From Guyanagaster necrorhizus (lineage: Eukaryota; Basidiomycota; Agaricomycetes; Agaricales; Physalacriaceae), in assembly GCF_019112545.1 (NCBI RefSeq), contig NW_025064905.1:124784-188783 (forward strand): a stretch of 64,000 bases of DNA, read 5' to 3'. The translations under genes and the position numbers were made by a program. Position 1 is the stretch's first letter. Each line of letters begins with the position of its first letter. This document shows, piece by piece, positions 12,762-23,790 of this stretch. Under the pieces are notes generated by a model. It saw nothing but the letters and a program-made list of their open reading frames with translations, had not been told where the DNA came from and did no database searches.

Positions 12762-14490
12762 TCAGTCAACTACCATACCAGTAGAAGCATCATGTTCTTC
12801 GACCTCTCTTAGTAATCGTTCTCTTTCATGCGCATTCTCGTCCTCCATCCGAGGTTCCATAATTGTATCGACCCAAGCCAGACCCCAGGCCATATTCCCA
12901 GCCTTGGTTCCCCCAAGCACGGGTTCAGCAGTAGGGTCCACTTCCAATCGACTTCGGGTTGGCTGCGTATCCAAGCGATCTAGACCGAGCGTAGTCAGGC
13001 CAGGCAAGTACGAGCATAGAGCGGAACTGACAGTAAACATTACCGGTATGAGGTTCGTACACACCCATGGGTAGAGGATCATCTGACGAGACCTTCCTCT
13101 TCTTCTTCAAAGGCTCAACATCCTCCTCCCTCATCGTTTCTCCACCACCAGGCTTCAACCTGTTCCGTCTCCACTTGGCCAACTCCCCATCGCCTTCAAG
13201 CACTCGCTGCGCCATCATCCACATCCAGTTCTCCTCCGTCACACCGTCTCTGCTCAGTAAACTTTTCCTGACTGCGTTTAACGGTCCGTCACTGTATGGT
13301 CCCCATCCGCTTCCGCCAAATATTGTTGTGGGCCCACCAGCACGGTAAATTCCTAGCCCTCCACCGCCGCCACCTTGGGGATTTGCACGGTCAGGTCGGG
13401 ATGCAGCCTCAGTTGATTGAACATTTGGATCAGGAAGGTCTCCAACTAGGTCTCCTGGTTTAATTCCTCGTTCGGCTATCTCTTGAAGGATCTTCTCTTC
13501 GTAATAATCGTCTGTTACCCATCTTCCATCTGTGAGACGCGATTCAGTCATGCTTCTAAATCACGATAGCCAGACGCGTACCGAGTACCATTTTGCTTCC
13601 ATGTAGTTTGAACGCACTACGTGCAGTGATGAGGGTAACACTCCTTGTGCGGAGGTGTGAACCCAGTTTGCCTTCCCCAATGAGATAGTCCTTTTCTGGT
13701 TGTGTCGCGTTGAGTTTGAACGCAAGAGGATTTCGACGAAAATAGTACAGCGAGTCCCGGAAGCCTGAGGTCCGCGCCGCGTCGATAGCGAGCATGTACA
13801 GTCGTTTATCATGACGACTGGGAAGAATAAATGTATTTGCCTTGAATTTCCGTCCTAGTCCTCTTGAATACGCCACCTTGAAGGGAGATAACGAATTGAC
13901 GCACCTCCCAGGAGATTCCCCCATTTATCAATCTTCTCGTCGCCTTTGGGGTCGTCGGGAGTGACGAACTCGTCACCTTCAATGATATAGACTTGTCCTT
14001 GTAATTTCCGAAATGGCTTGCCCCCGCCCAGAGGAACAGGTTTCTCCTTCATATCTTCAACAACCTCCGGCTCACCGTCGTCCTCGCCTTCTCCTTCACC
14101 ACCAGTCCCAGCGTCACCGTCGTCCTCACCTCTCTTCGGAAGCTTAATCATGATTGACCCACGCGGTGGCCTCCCTCTACCCCGAGGTCTCCCTCTGCCT
14201 CGCGCCCGAGTCGGCGGAGCAGCAGCAGCAGTAACGGCGGCGCCCCGTCCTCTCCCTCGCGGTCGGCCCCGTCCTCGTTTTATGACACGAATCTCGCTAG
14301 ATGATGTGGGGGCATCTTCAACGCCACCTTCCTCGTTATCCGCTTCCTCAGTGTCTCCGCCTTCACCGTCAGCTTCGACTTCAGCCTCACCGTCGCTCTC
14401 TGTTTCGACAACATCCTCCGGTTCTGGCTCTGGTGGCTGTGGTGGAGCACGAGGCTTGATGATTATTTTCGGTAGGCCGCCTGACTTCAT
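12762..14490 (-). CDS. RSC7/Npl6-type chromatin-remodelling complex subunit with AT-hooks
   Basis: Four exons on the minus strand (14490-13905, 13854-13582, 13529-13044, 12979-12762) give 520 residues. The N-terminal third is acidic with AT-hook-like runs (KRGRGRPRGRG, ARGRGRPRGRG) for minor-groove DNA binding. The core reads DKWGNLLGGRKFKANTF, LPSRHDKRLYMLAIDAAR, GFRDSLYYFRRN and MVLDGRWVTDDYYE, the signature of the RSC7/SWP82 family (CRC_subunit). Members belong to RSC/SWI-SNF remodellers in the nucleus. The C-terminus keeps the family motifs DTQPTR and GTKAGNMAWGLAWVDT. A longer in-frame start exists at 14598, but its extra residues look unlike the family, so 14490 is preferred with moderate certainty. 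Confidence 0.88.
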
Positions 14491-15344
14491 GAGTGGTACG
14501 GAAGAACGATGAGCGGCAAAGGCTTCAAATGAATTTCGGGGCAGCCTGAAATTTCGAAAGCTAGGATTGTGACGTAACGCCGTGACACAACACCACATGC
14601 ATCCCTAATTTCAGCTTGGGTCCACAAGAACCCACAATGCGCGATCGATAAATATTTTAAGGCTTGAACAATTATATGAGATGAATGGCAGATAAAACAC
14701 CCACGAATTCACAAAAGTAGTATATGATCAAGTAGTATGATTGAACCACGTTACTTTTACTTGACTTGGGGTGTTCACCATTGAAATCTCGGTAGAACTA
14801 TGGCGGCGCACCATACTAGTACCGCACACGATACATGGTCGTAAAGCCATGGTCCTAGATGGTCACGTAACTACCCATATACCGTGCCATATGGTTGAGT
14901 TTGACAGTCTTATCAGTGTCGGTACAGGTACTTTACGGCCGTCTATGGTCGTTGATGACCATGAAAATAGAATTACAGATGTAGACTTACAGAGCGAAGC
15001 CATCTGTTATTTGATGCATGGATCTAACAAAATTAAAAATGTTAAGTACAGGGAGAACAAGTAGGCCATGATGAGTGAGGGTAGAGATGTCCAAGATTCA
15101 AAGAAAAGTTATGTGTGTTGCCCTGAACACGGACGAGAAATTGATAGACATCGAAAAGTAGACACTGCAAAGGAATGAAAAGGATAAAAGCACCCATAGC
15201 TATTTTGCATGATAAATTTCCTCTAAAACAGGCCCTATAAGACCAAAAGTCAGTAAAAATATTAGCCATATTACGACGTTGTACGGCCATCTGTCAGAGC
15301 TCTTGACGGTGACAGAACAACCGTATAACGTACCGTACAAATAG
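14491..15344. other. Intergenic region upstream of the RSC7 gene
   Basis: About 850 bp between the RSC7 start and the retrotransposon target site. It contains several partial repeats of words such as CCATGGTC, GGTCAC and CCGTAC around 14820-14960 and 15280-15340, which may be an old degraded repeat. No ORF above 97 codons and no recognisable gene is present. Confidence 0.45.
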
Positions 15345-15349
15345 TCATT

Positions 15350-15798
15350 TATTGACAGAAGAATATATGTGAGTATCTCAGTCGGGCACAACGTGGGTGA
15401 AGCGACTGTATTGAGTCTACTGTACCTATTGACAGAAGAATATANNNNNNNNNNNNNNNNNNNNNNNNNNNNNNNNNNNNNNNNNNNNNNNNNNNNNNNN
15501 NNNNNNNNNNNNNNNNNNNNNNNNNNNNNNNNNNNNNNNNNNNNNNNNNNNNNNNNNNNNNNNNNNNNNNNNNNNNNNNNNNNNNNNNNNNNNNNNNNNN
15601 NNNNNNNNNNNNNNNNNNNNNNNNNNNNNNNNNNNNNNNNNNNNNNNNNNNNNNNNNNNNNNNNNNNNNNNNNNNNNNNNNNNNNNNNNNNNNNNNNNNN
15701 NNNNNNNNNNNNNNGACAGGAGGTGTAAGTATATATAAGGCAAATAGAGCGAGTGATCAAAAGTAAGATAAGATGAAACGTACGGATATCCTCCAACA
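15350..15798 (-). repeat. Left (3') LTR of the copia element, interrupted by an assembly gap
   Basis: 15350-15444 and 15715-15798 match 20342-20436 and 20576-20659 of the right LTR base for base. The middle is masked by Ns. In element orientation the LTR starts TGTTGG and ends CAATA. Confidence 0.93.
15445..15714. other. Assembly gap (270 N)
   Basis: Run of 270 undetermined bases inside the left LTR. Comparison with the right LTR predicts that only about 139 bp are really missing. Reading frames reported across the Ns are meaningless. Confidence 0.99.
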
Positions 15799-15807
15799 CT
15801 CCCCCAT
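15799..15807 (-). other. Polypurine tract of the copia element
   Basis: Read on the minus strand, ATGGGGGAG lies directly before the 3' LTR (TGTTGG...). This is the expected position and composition of the plus-strand primer left by RNase H. Confidence 0.8.
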
Positions 15808-15813
15808 ATCCGT

Positions 15814-18800
15814 TCAATCTACTGGGGTAACGTTGAGCATCTCAAAGTAACCATTGTGCGTATCACGAGGCAAGGGCTTGGTGAACATATCTGCAGGGTT
15901 TGCGTTCCCTCGAACAAACTCGACACGTAATTCACCGTCCTTCACGAGCTCCCTAATGAAATGCTCTCGAATGCGGATATGCTTGACTTTCTGATGGGAC
16001 CGTGTGTTTGTTGTTAATGCTACAGCACCCTGGTTGTCACCGTACAATACACCGGGGCGAGGCTGAGGTAGTTGGACCTCATCCATCCAAGACAATATCC
16101 ACATCATCTGTTGCACCGCACGAGTAAGGGAAATGTATTCAGCCTTGACAGTGGACAGGGCGACGGTAGCCTGACGCTTTGAGCTCCAGCAAATCGGACC
16201 ACCCGCCATGGTGAAGACGTAGCCGGACGTCGAACGAGTCGTGTCCCTACAACCCCCATAGTCCGCATCTACAAATCCAACAGGTGTTAATGGCTGCTCA
16301 CGCGAGAAGGAGATACCAAGGTCCATTGTCTCCTTTATATACCCAAGGACATGTATTAACGCTTTCCAGTGCTCTATTCCTGGGTTAGACTGGAAGCGAG
16401 CGAGCAGGCTCACAGGGAAGCACAAGTCGGGACGAGTTGCAAGCTGTCTCCACATAACGTGGCCTAGCAGTCGTCGGTATGGGAATCTTTCCATAGCGTC
16501 CTTCTCTGCTTGGGTATTCGGAGACTGTGATATGTCGAGTACGATTCCAACAGGTAGGGGGGTGGTCCGTGATCGTACGTATCCAAGGTTGAAGTCCAAA
16601 AATACATTCTCCCAATATGGACGCTGCGAGAAGGTGATGGTGCCAGCCTCAAGGTCTTGTTCAATCTTCATCCCCAGAAAGTAACGGTTCTCCCCCATAT
16701 CGGTGAGCTCCCATTTCTCCTCTAATTCCTTCTTCCGTCAGCTTGCCTCCTCTGTAGTCGACGATGCTCCCCACACATCGTCAGTGTAAGTGTCTGTGAT
16801 GGTATACTCATCTCCAGGCTTGCCAATGGTGCATACACATGGGTCTGCCTTCGATGCACGGTATCCAAGGTCTTCGTAGGTTTTCCCAAGCGTCTCGAAC
16901 CAATCATGGCCACCCTGCATAGTCCCATAAATAGTATGGACAAGTTTACACACCTTATCCTCTTGTCCTTCGACTATGTACCCTGGGGGCTGACACATAT
17001 AGATGTCTTCTTTTGTCTCACTATTCAAGTATGCCAAAACGAAGTCCACTTGCCATAGGACAAGATCGAGCTTTGCTGCAACAGCAGCCGACATTCGTAC
17101 AGATTCGAGACGGGTCACCGCAGCCTAAGTGTCGTTATAGTCAAGTCCATACTGTTGAGTATAGCCCTTCCCAACGAGCCTCGCCTTGTCCCTGATCCAG
17201 TTACCATCACCATCCCATTTCATACCATAGACCCATTTACAATCCATCACGTTCACTCCTACCGGTCTGTCGACTAGGTCCCACGTATGCTTCGTCATAT
17301 GCATTTGGTATTCCATATCCATAGCTGCCTTCCATCGCTCTTCATCAACACGCAGTGCATCTTGATGATTTCGTGGGATGTATGGGTCAGGTGGATTACC
17401 AGAAGCCATTGAAGCATGTGGCTGTTTGCTGTTGGTTGCCCAGTCATTTCCGCTTGCATGGGCCTCAGCCTCTCGTTGCTTTGACATCAGAGATTCGGCA
17501 GCATCAGCACTGGGACGCATTAAGCACGTTGATCGGCGAAGAGTTGGTTCTGTGGGAGCATCTGGCATTTGCTCGGTTGGCTCGGTTGGCATAGGCATCT
17601 CGGTATGAGTAGAAGTGATGAGTGCAGGTTCGTCCTCCATCTCTCCCACACTCACACTTCAGTGCGCTGGTCCTTCATCAAAGATGACATCACGAGACAC
17701 AAACACATGTCCCGATTGATCAAGTACACGGTAATTGGACCCTGAGTATCCCAGAAAGGTGCATTTCTTTGATCGATCATCGAGTTTGCTTCTGCCATCT
17801 ACCAAAACCCCACCAGCTATAGGTTTCTTTGCCCAGCAAGTGGATCCGAACACTCGTAAAAATCCCACGTTCTGTCGTCGCTTCGAGAAACCCTCTGCTG
17901 GTACCACTCCAGGATGGCGACTCGAAGAAACAAGGTTTCGCGTGAAGATTGACATAGAGGCAGCCTCAGCTTAGTAGCAGTCGGCGAGGCCAGAGTCACT
18001 TAGTAGAGCTCTTGTATCCTCCATGGTGGTGCGTAGGGCACGTTCAGCTAATCCATTCTGGGCTGATGAGTGGGGTGCGGTTAATTCCAGGATGATCTCA
18101 TGCTCCTCGCAATATTGTTTCCACTTTACCCCTGCAAAAGCACGATCAGCATGTATACGCTTAAGCTTTCGGCCAGTCTGGGTCTCAGCCATGCACCTGT
18201 ATCTGTCAAAAGCAGCCACGGTAGTGTCATCTGCTTTGTCTGCCAGGAATTCCCCTGCCTTGAACGATGTACCACTATCGACGAATATCATCATATAAGT
18301 CTTTCCACTTGGTGATGCCGTTCGAGACGGTCCCCACATATCTGTTGCAACAAGCTCCAGTGGGTCAACGTTGGGATCGGTGGGCTCATCGAAGGGACGA
18401 CGAGCATGTCTCACTAGAATACAGTCCTCGCAGCGTCCCTGGATAGGCTCTGAGGTAATTTCCAAGCCATCTACCAGCCTTTTTGATGCCATCTCCTCGA
18501 TTTTTGCAGGGCTCATGTGGACAAAACAACGGTGCCAAGTACTCAGCAAAGTGGGAGATGAGCGGGATGCCATAGCTTGGGGGCTAGGTGCAGCATCCAG
18601 CACATACATGCCATCCGAGCCTCACCCAGCAAAGATCTCTTTACCAGACTTATCCTGGACAACTGCACGGCCATCAGAGAACATAGTTGACAACCCAGCT
18701 TTGTCTAAGGTGCTTATGGAGATGAGATTTGCGGCGAGTGAAGGTGAATGCAAGGTATTTTTGAAGGTGAGCTTAACATCTCTTCCATTCAGTCTGAAGA

Positions 18801-20214
18801 CCTTTGTTGCTGTACTCTGGCCCAGGATCTCGAACGTTCCCTTTCCCTCAACTGCAGATGAGCCAGTACGGAAAGCTACTGGCGTGTACTCTGTGAAGTC
18901 GTCATGATTCCTGAAGAAGTAGTCGCTCGCGCCAGAATCCATGAAGGTTAGAGTGATGGCTGGGGTATGGCCTTCGAACGTAGTCGTGACAAAGGCTGTT
19001 GTGGCAGGGTCAGCCTCACATGTAAAGTGTCCTACACTCTCAATGTTGGTCTTGCTAGTGTCTATACTCTTGACAGAAGGTATCTCATCGTCTCCAGCAA
19101 CATCTTCATCATCAGAGTCATTGATGTCAGTGAGAGGAGGCATTTCGAGGTCTGTCTCTTCTTCAACCTTCGACATCAATATAGTGTTGCTCTCTGTTTC
19201 ATCCCAGCGCCAGAAGGAATGGGTACCATTCCACTCATATATCCTCTCGCCAGTGCTGCCATCCTCAATTACAATGCCGTCATCATCACGATCGGCTTCC
19301 ACTGTAGTAGCATGTGCAGCAAGTACAAAATGCCTCGTAGTATCGGCCGTGGTGTTCGAGATTGCCTGGTTTGCATGGCGAGGTCGGCCGAAGTTGGCAG
19401 GGAATTGTCCCTCCTTTCCCCCTCCTGGCCAATAACAATTCTCGGTGGTGTGCCTAGTCTTATCACGGGCCTTGCAATCTGGATTGCGACATCCACATAC
19501 CACGACAGAGGTTCCGACTCCAGCCGCAAGTGCTTGGGAGTTGGCAGGACCTTTACCTGCTGCACGAAGCGTGGCGGCATGGGTTTGGAGATGGGAAAAC
19601 ACATCAGAGGACGTTGGCATGCCGTATAAACTTGGGAGGATAGGCATCCAGTGATCAGTCGGGATTATCGAGCAAATAATTATTCCCTTGAACTCCTGAT
19701 CACTCAATGCTGTGGTTCGGAGGTCATTCACAGCTCGTCGTTTCGTGCGCAGGTCGGCGACATGGATATTGATGTCACTGTTCCCGTCAAACTTCGCTGC
19801 ATTCAGCAATGCCTCAGCCTCGGAAAGGGCCATATCCGTTTTCTTTGCGTGTTCCGCAGCAACAGAGTCCCAGCATTCCTTTGCCGTTCCGTCAGTCTTG
19901 ACCCCTAGACCAATGGGGTCGAGAACGTTGAGGACGATGTTCGAGTGGGTGAGCTGATCACGAAAGACCCACTCATCATACGAGGGAGAGGATGAGTATA
20001 TGGGAGTAGGGTCTGGTGGGAGGGGTGTGGTAGTAGCTGTGGCTGTGGTAGTGGTGGCGGGGATGGCAGGACAGACAGTAGTTCCTGCAATGTATCCCCA
20101 TAGGCCTTTTCCCTTTAGTAACTCAGTAAGTTGGAGTTTCCATGAGGCGTAGTTCTTCCCGTTGAAATGGCTACTCATGTCAGGGAGGATAGTGACTCCC
20201 GACATCGACGACAT
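15814..20214 (-). pseudogene. Gag-Pol polyprotein of the copia element, five in-frame stops
   Basis: One uninterrupted register of 1467 codons from ATG 20214 to TAA/TAG/TGA-type stop at 15814. Gag comes first, with a Cys/His-rich patch (CGCRNPDCKARDKTRHTTENC). Protease follows (MDSGASDYF), then integrase with an HHCC-type finger (WHRCFVHMSPAK, CEDCILVRH) and an Asp/Asp/Glu core (DMWGP, HADRAF, QNGLAER). Reverse transcriptase (CKWVYGMKWD, RLVGKGYTQQ, YTDDVWGAS) and RNase H (YGDNQGAVAL, ADMFTKPL) close it. Stops lie at codons 531 (TGA, 18622), 748 (TAA, 17971), 852 (TGA, 17659), 1030 (TAG, 17125) and 1159 (TGA, 16738). There are no frameshifts. By family comparison at least two stops, before AEAAS and before AAVTRLES, replace Trp. 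The product cannot be made whole without readthrough. Confidence 0.93.
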
Positions 20215-20326
20215 CGTTTAGGGGTGTGGTGTAAAGTGGTGAGAGTAGTGGTATGGTATAAATTCAAGCAGTAAGTTGAGTCGAAATTCCGTTGCGTATT
20301 CTTCTTGACTGAGTAGTTATAGGCAA

Positions 20327-20341
20327 CGGGGCCTCATAACC
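20327..20341 (-). other. Primer-binding site resembling the initiator tRNA-Met anticodon arm
   Basis: On the minus strand GGTTATGAGGCCCCG follows the 5' LTR immediately. It is complementary to a CTCATAACC loop, the conserved anticodon-loop sequence of eukaryotic initiator tRNA-Met. Drosophila copia, by known biology, primes from a 5' half-tRNA-Met at the same place. The tRNA match here is from memory, not computed. Confidence 0.65.
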
Positions 20342-20659
20342 TATTGACAGAAGAATATATGTGAGTATCTCAGTCGGGCACAACGTGGGTGAAGCGACTG
20401 TATTGAGTCTACTGTACCTATTGACAGAAGAATATATGTGAGTATCTACGAACGAGTGTAAGTATCATAGTCATAAGCACAGTAGGGATATACATACCTC
20501 AGTCGGGCACAACGTGGGTGAAGCGACTGAGGCATACAGATAGGAACGGCTGGACTATATAGGTGATCGGGAAATGACAGGAGGTGTAAGTATATATAAG
20601 GCAAATAGAGCGAGTGATCAAAAGTAAGATAAGATGAAACGTACGGATATCCTCCAACA
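20342..20659 (-). repeat. Right (5') LTR of the copia element, 318 bp, complete
   Basis: The only gap-free copy. It contains two copies of a 28-nt AT-rich unit (20343-20370 and 20420-20447) and two copies of a hairpin-forming unit (20371-20400 and 20497-20532). Ends are TGTTGG and CAATA in element orientation. Confidence 0.95.
20591..20598 (-). promoter_or_regulatory. TATA box candidate of the copia 5' LTR
   Basis: TATATATA lies about 60 nt inside the LTR start in element orientation. This is a plausible position for the element's own promoter, and the same octamer is in the left LTR. Confidence 0.45.
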
Positions 20660-20664
20660 TCATT

Positions 20665-21202
20665 AGAGTGTGTTCGGCTTCGATCCGTCTTCCGTATAAC
20701 GGTTACCGAAAACCGTACAATACGGTGACAGCGCGCAGCCCTAGGTAGAACTTAGAAATTGAATTATTTAAAGTCCAAGGTTTAGTCTTGAGTAGCATGT
20801 TGAAGGCTCTTTGAATTTTATAAATTCTTTTAACCAAGCCCATAACCCTTAAAAGATAATACTTGGACTTCATGCCAGAACCTTTATGATCCTTATCTAG
20901 ATCTAGTTCTTATATTAGGAGACGGAAGATGATTCTGACAAACTCCTTCTTTGCTAGTTGTTATCAAACCACCATTTCTTTCGCTCTTGGTTTTCCGTTG
21001 TTCATGATCCTCTCAATAATATAAGCGCCGAATTATCATTCCTCTTCTAAGTTCTGGCCTCATAATTACGTTCATTGACAAACACTGACTCTAAGATTAC
21101 GACTGCAACTACCAACTCCACATAATGATCCGGTTAGTTCAAATCTCTTCAAAATCCCAGAATTTTATCTCTATACACGCGCGGGTCGCATAACAATCAT
21201 GT
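20665..21202. other. Intergenic spacer right of the copia element
   Basis: AT-rich spacer with no ORF of note between the retrotransposon and the 3' end of the carboxylesterase gene. Words such as CCGTATAACG recur on the left side of the insertion, suggesting that the element landed in older repetitive or duplicated sequence. Confidence 0.4.
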
Positions 21203-23345
21203 TCATAACTCTTTAGATATACTGTGCCAAAATTCACACCGTTCACTCAGTCCATCTGTAACGTCCTCCATATGAACATTGCCAGGCTGCAAACGCATTC
21301 GCTGACTTCCATCACTCGTCGACGCCGTCTGTAAAAATAGTCACCATAAACGTGATCTGCATACGACAAATAAATGTACGAACATGCCACTGAGGTGCAG
21401 GTGCCGCCTGTGGTACTCCAGAAGTAACAAACGATGTCCAGTATTTCCTCATAATCTCGAAGAGTGCTTCATCATTGGCATCAGGTGTAAAATCAGTCTC
21501 TTCAGATGGAAAGAATGCCTGAAGCTCATAATGATGGTAGTCCCCAAGATGGGGATTGTCATAATAATACTGATATGCGTCGAGGCTAGCGTCGGTTGCG
21601 CTTCCAGTGATGAGCACAGCGGTACAGATGAACCTCATCTCCCCATACATCTGCTGCTCCTGAAGCACGAGGGAGTTGTTGTAGTCCTCGATGGGATACA
21701 GGTGAAGTGCCTTTTCGAAAGATTCGGAGGTGAAACTGGCATATTGCCCTCGGATGAAATTGTAGGTTGTTGTTTTTGTGGCATTCGGTGTGGAGGTGTT
21801 CGCGGCTGCATTGGGAAGCCCTGCCGACCAAAATGCTCCCTCGTTGGTGTTGGATCTTTTGCTTTTCTGTTAACGTGACATGTTGGTGCGGTATTCAAGA
21901 ACGTACCCGTAGAAGACAGGGATCTGTGCAAATCGGCCATTGGTAAATGCTTCTACGGGACCTTCACGGATAAAAGTACCATCGATAATTGGTGAAAATG
22001 GATACAAAGTCGAGGTTCGCTGCTTGACGGTCGCATTACCCGCCACTGTTAGCACACTACTATTTGCAGCTCGTAAGCATGTTAGCGTTTCGCTTCCTAG
22101 CCCTCCGCAACCACTATGAAAGAATAGGTCGCAATGATAAGCATATCATAACAGATAGAGTAACATACGCAAACGATGCAAATTGCGAGAAGAGTTCCTC
22201 GGGATAGGTGTCGTTATAAAGAGGCATATAATTCATGGTTGGGCTATCCCCCATTGCCGCGTGGAATAAGTCTTCATTATAACCACCGTTTGCCATAACC
22301 TGTAGCGAAGATAATGAAGGATGGGAAGTAAACACTAAAATCGTATACCTGGAACATTGTCGAGCCCGCTCCCGCGGACTGTCCCCATATGGACACGCGA
22401 CTGAAAATATCGATATATTATCAGCGTGATATAAAGCTAGAAGCGATCAATCCTATACCTTGAATCTCCTCCGAAATGACCTATGTAACGCTGGACCCAC
22501 CGAAGAGCAGCACGCTACGCAAGAGCTTCGTCAAGACATAGCAATCAATGTATAGGCACAGATACCCACCTGGTCAAGTAGGCCGGCATTGATCACGCCA
22601 TCTGCTGCAAGCAGAGAGCCACCTGATTCGCCTCCATAAGCCAATAAGTTAATAATAACAGATTCATTGTGACATTTACCAAGAAAGCCAAATTGTCCCA
22701 GTCGGTACTCGAATGTCACGAACACAAATGGATTCGTGGATGAATGCATGAGCCATTCCGGTGTGTACGAGTGTGAGTTGCCGCCTCGATAGCCACCACC
22801 GTGCCAATACACCAGTACAGGCAAAGGAGCAGATAGATCAGCATCGATCGGCACGTAAACCTGCATACAAATTCATCGTTGTCTGTGTATTAGCTGCAGA
22901 GAAATATGCGGTGGATCATACGTTTCCGAAGAGACAGTCTTCCGATGTCGTCGTAAAATTTACTGTCAATGACTGTGAGGTAGAGATACAAGTCGGACCG
23001 TACTACGTTACGTTGACATATATTTCAGACGTTTCAGAGGAAAACTTACATCGGTAGCATCGACTTCTCCAAGGTGAGTTGTCGGCGGAGAGACTGGTGC
23101 ACGCCATCGTAGGTCTCCTATAGGCGCATCGGCGAAGCGAACTCCCAAGTAAGATACGATCCCAGAGGTTTCGTTGACTGCCCCAAAAAACGTTCCATCT
23201 AAATCGAGAATAATTACAAGGTGACGTGGACGGAAGCCGTAGGATACAAACAGTCAAGAGCGACAGTCGCGTTCAACTGTCCTCTTGTGAGCGTGGGGTT
23301 AAAGCAGAGGAGTGCCAATAAGGCAAGTGAACTGATGAGGATCAT
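21203..23345 (-). CDS. Type-B carboxylesterase/lipase, secreted
   Basis: Eleven exons on the minus strand (23345-23252, 23198-23050, 23002-22922, 22860-22680, 22631-22570, 22514-22459, 22400-22349, 22299-22169, 22113-21907, 21855-21384, 21328-21203) close to 536 residues, the usual size. A hydrophobic leader (MILISSLALLALLCF) predicts secretion. Alpha/beta-hydrolase landmarks are all present: VALDYGTFFG, EDCLFGN, VYWHGGGY (oxyanion hole), GHFGGDSSRVSIWGQSAG with the nucleophile Ser near residue 216, the acid in SNTNEGAFW, and HHYELQAFF with the probable catalytic His. It hydrolyses carboxylic esters outside the cell; substrate is unknown. It is divergent from the thioesterase gene. Nothing is broken. 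Confidence 0.93.
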
Positions 23346-23790
23346 GGTTAACTTGTTGGGGGATATCTGACGCAGTGACTTCGTTTAAATGAGACCCGTT
23401 GCGAGATCACTTGGTATGTTTTTCCCGCACGTCCGAGTGTCTAGCGGTGTTACAGAAGAACAACACACATATAAATATTCTCATCTGACCGGGCGATTCA
23501 GTAGAAACTCGGCATTGGATTGCCAAGATAATTGTAAATCACGGTATTGGCCCTACCAACGGCTCGAGTGTCGCCCACGGTTAATGCGATAAACTGGCAG
23601 GGTGACAGATGTCCATGCAATATATAAGACCCAGCAATCATTATCGACGATGAATATATCCTTAAGGAAGTTACCGCAGCAGAAGAAGATCGCGTTGCTT
23701 GTTTGGCAATCGTCTGTTTGGAAGTACAGGTAACGTACCGAAGCTGGTTGCTGGTGACTCTTTCCACCACCACCTCCTTTCCTCCTCGTC
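23346..23790. other. Divergent promoter region, carboxylesterase / thioesterase
   Basis: 445 bp between two divergent start codons. No ORF with a recognisable product is present. The 30 bp before the thioesterase ATG are strongly pyrimidine-rich. Confidence 0.55.

Larger units (their letters stand above)
15345..20664 (-). mobile_element. Ty1/copia LTR retrotransposon with 5-bp target-site duplication
   Basis: The element occupies 15350-20659 and is bounded by TCATT on both sides (15345-15349 and 20660-20664), a 5-bp target duplication. It is transcribed right to left: 5' LTR at 20342-20659, primer-binding site at 20327-20341, one gag-pol frame at 20214-15814, polypurine tract at 15799-15807, 3' LTR at 15350-15798. 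Domain order gag, protease, integrase, reverse transcriptase, RNase H identifies the copia superfamily. LTR parts that can be compared (179 bp) are identical, so the insertion is recent. The polyprotein nevertheless carries five stop codons. Confidence 0.95.

Noticed and set aside
14491..14598. Upstream ATG of the RSC7 gene (36 extra residues)
   Set aside because: The extra peptide (MWCCVTALRHNP...) looks unlike the family; kept only as an alternative start.
15369..15817. ORFs of 105-205 codons spanning the N run
   Set aside because: They translate undetermined bases and carry no information.
15814..20214. Reassigned stop codons as explanation for the interrupted gag-pol frame
   Set aside because: All three stop types occur inside the frame, while every host gene in the window uses them normally as terminators.
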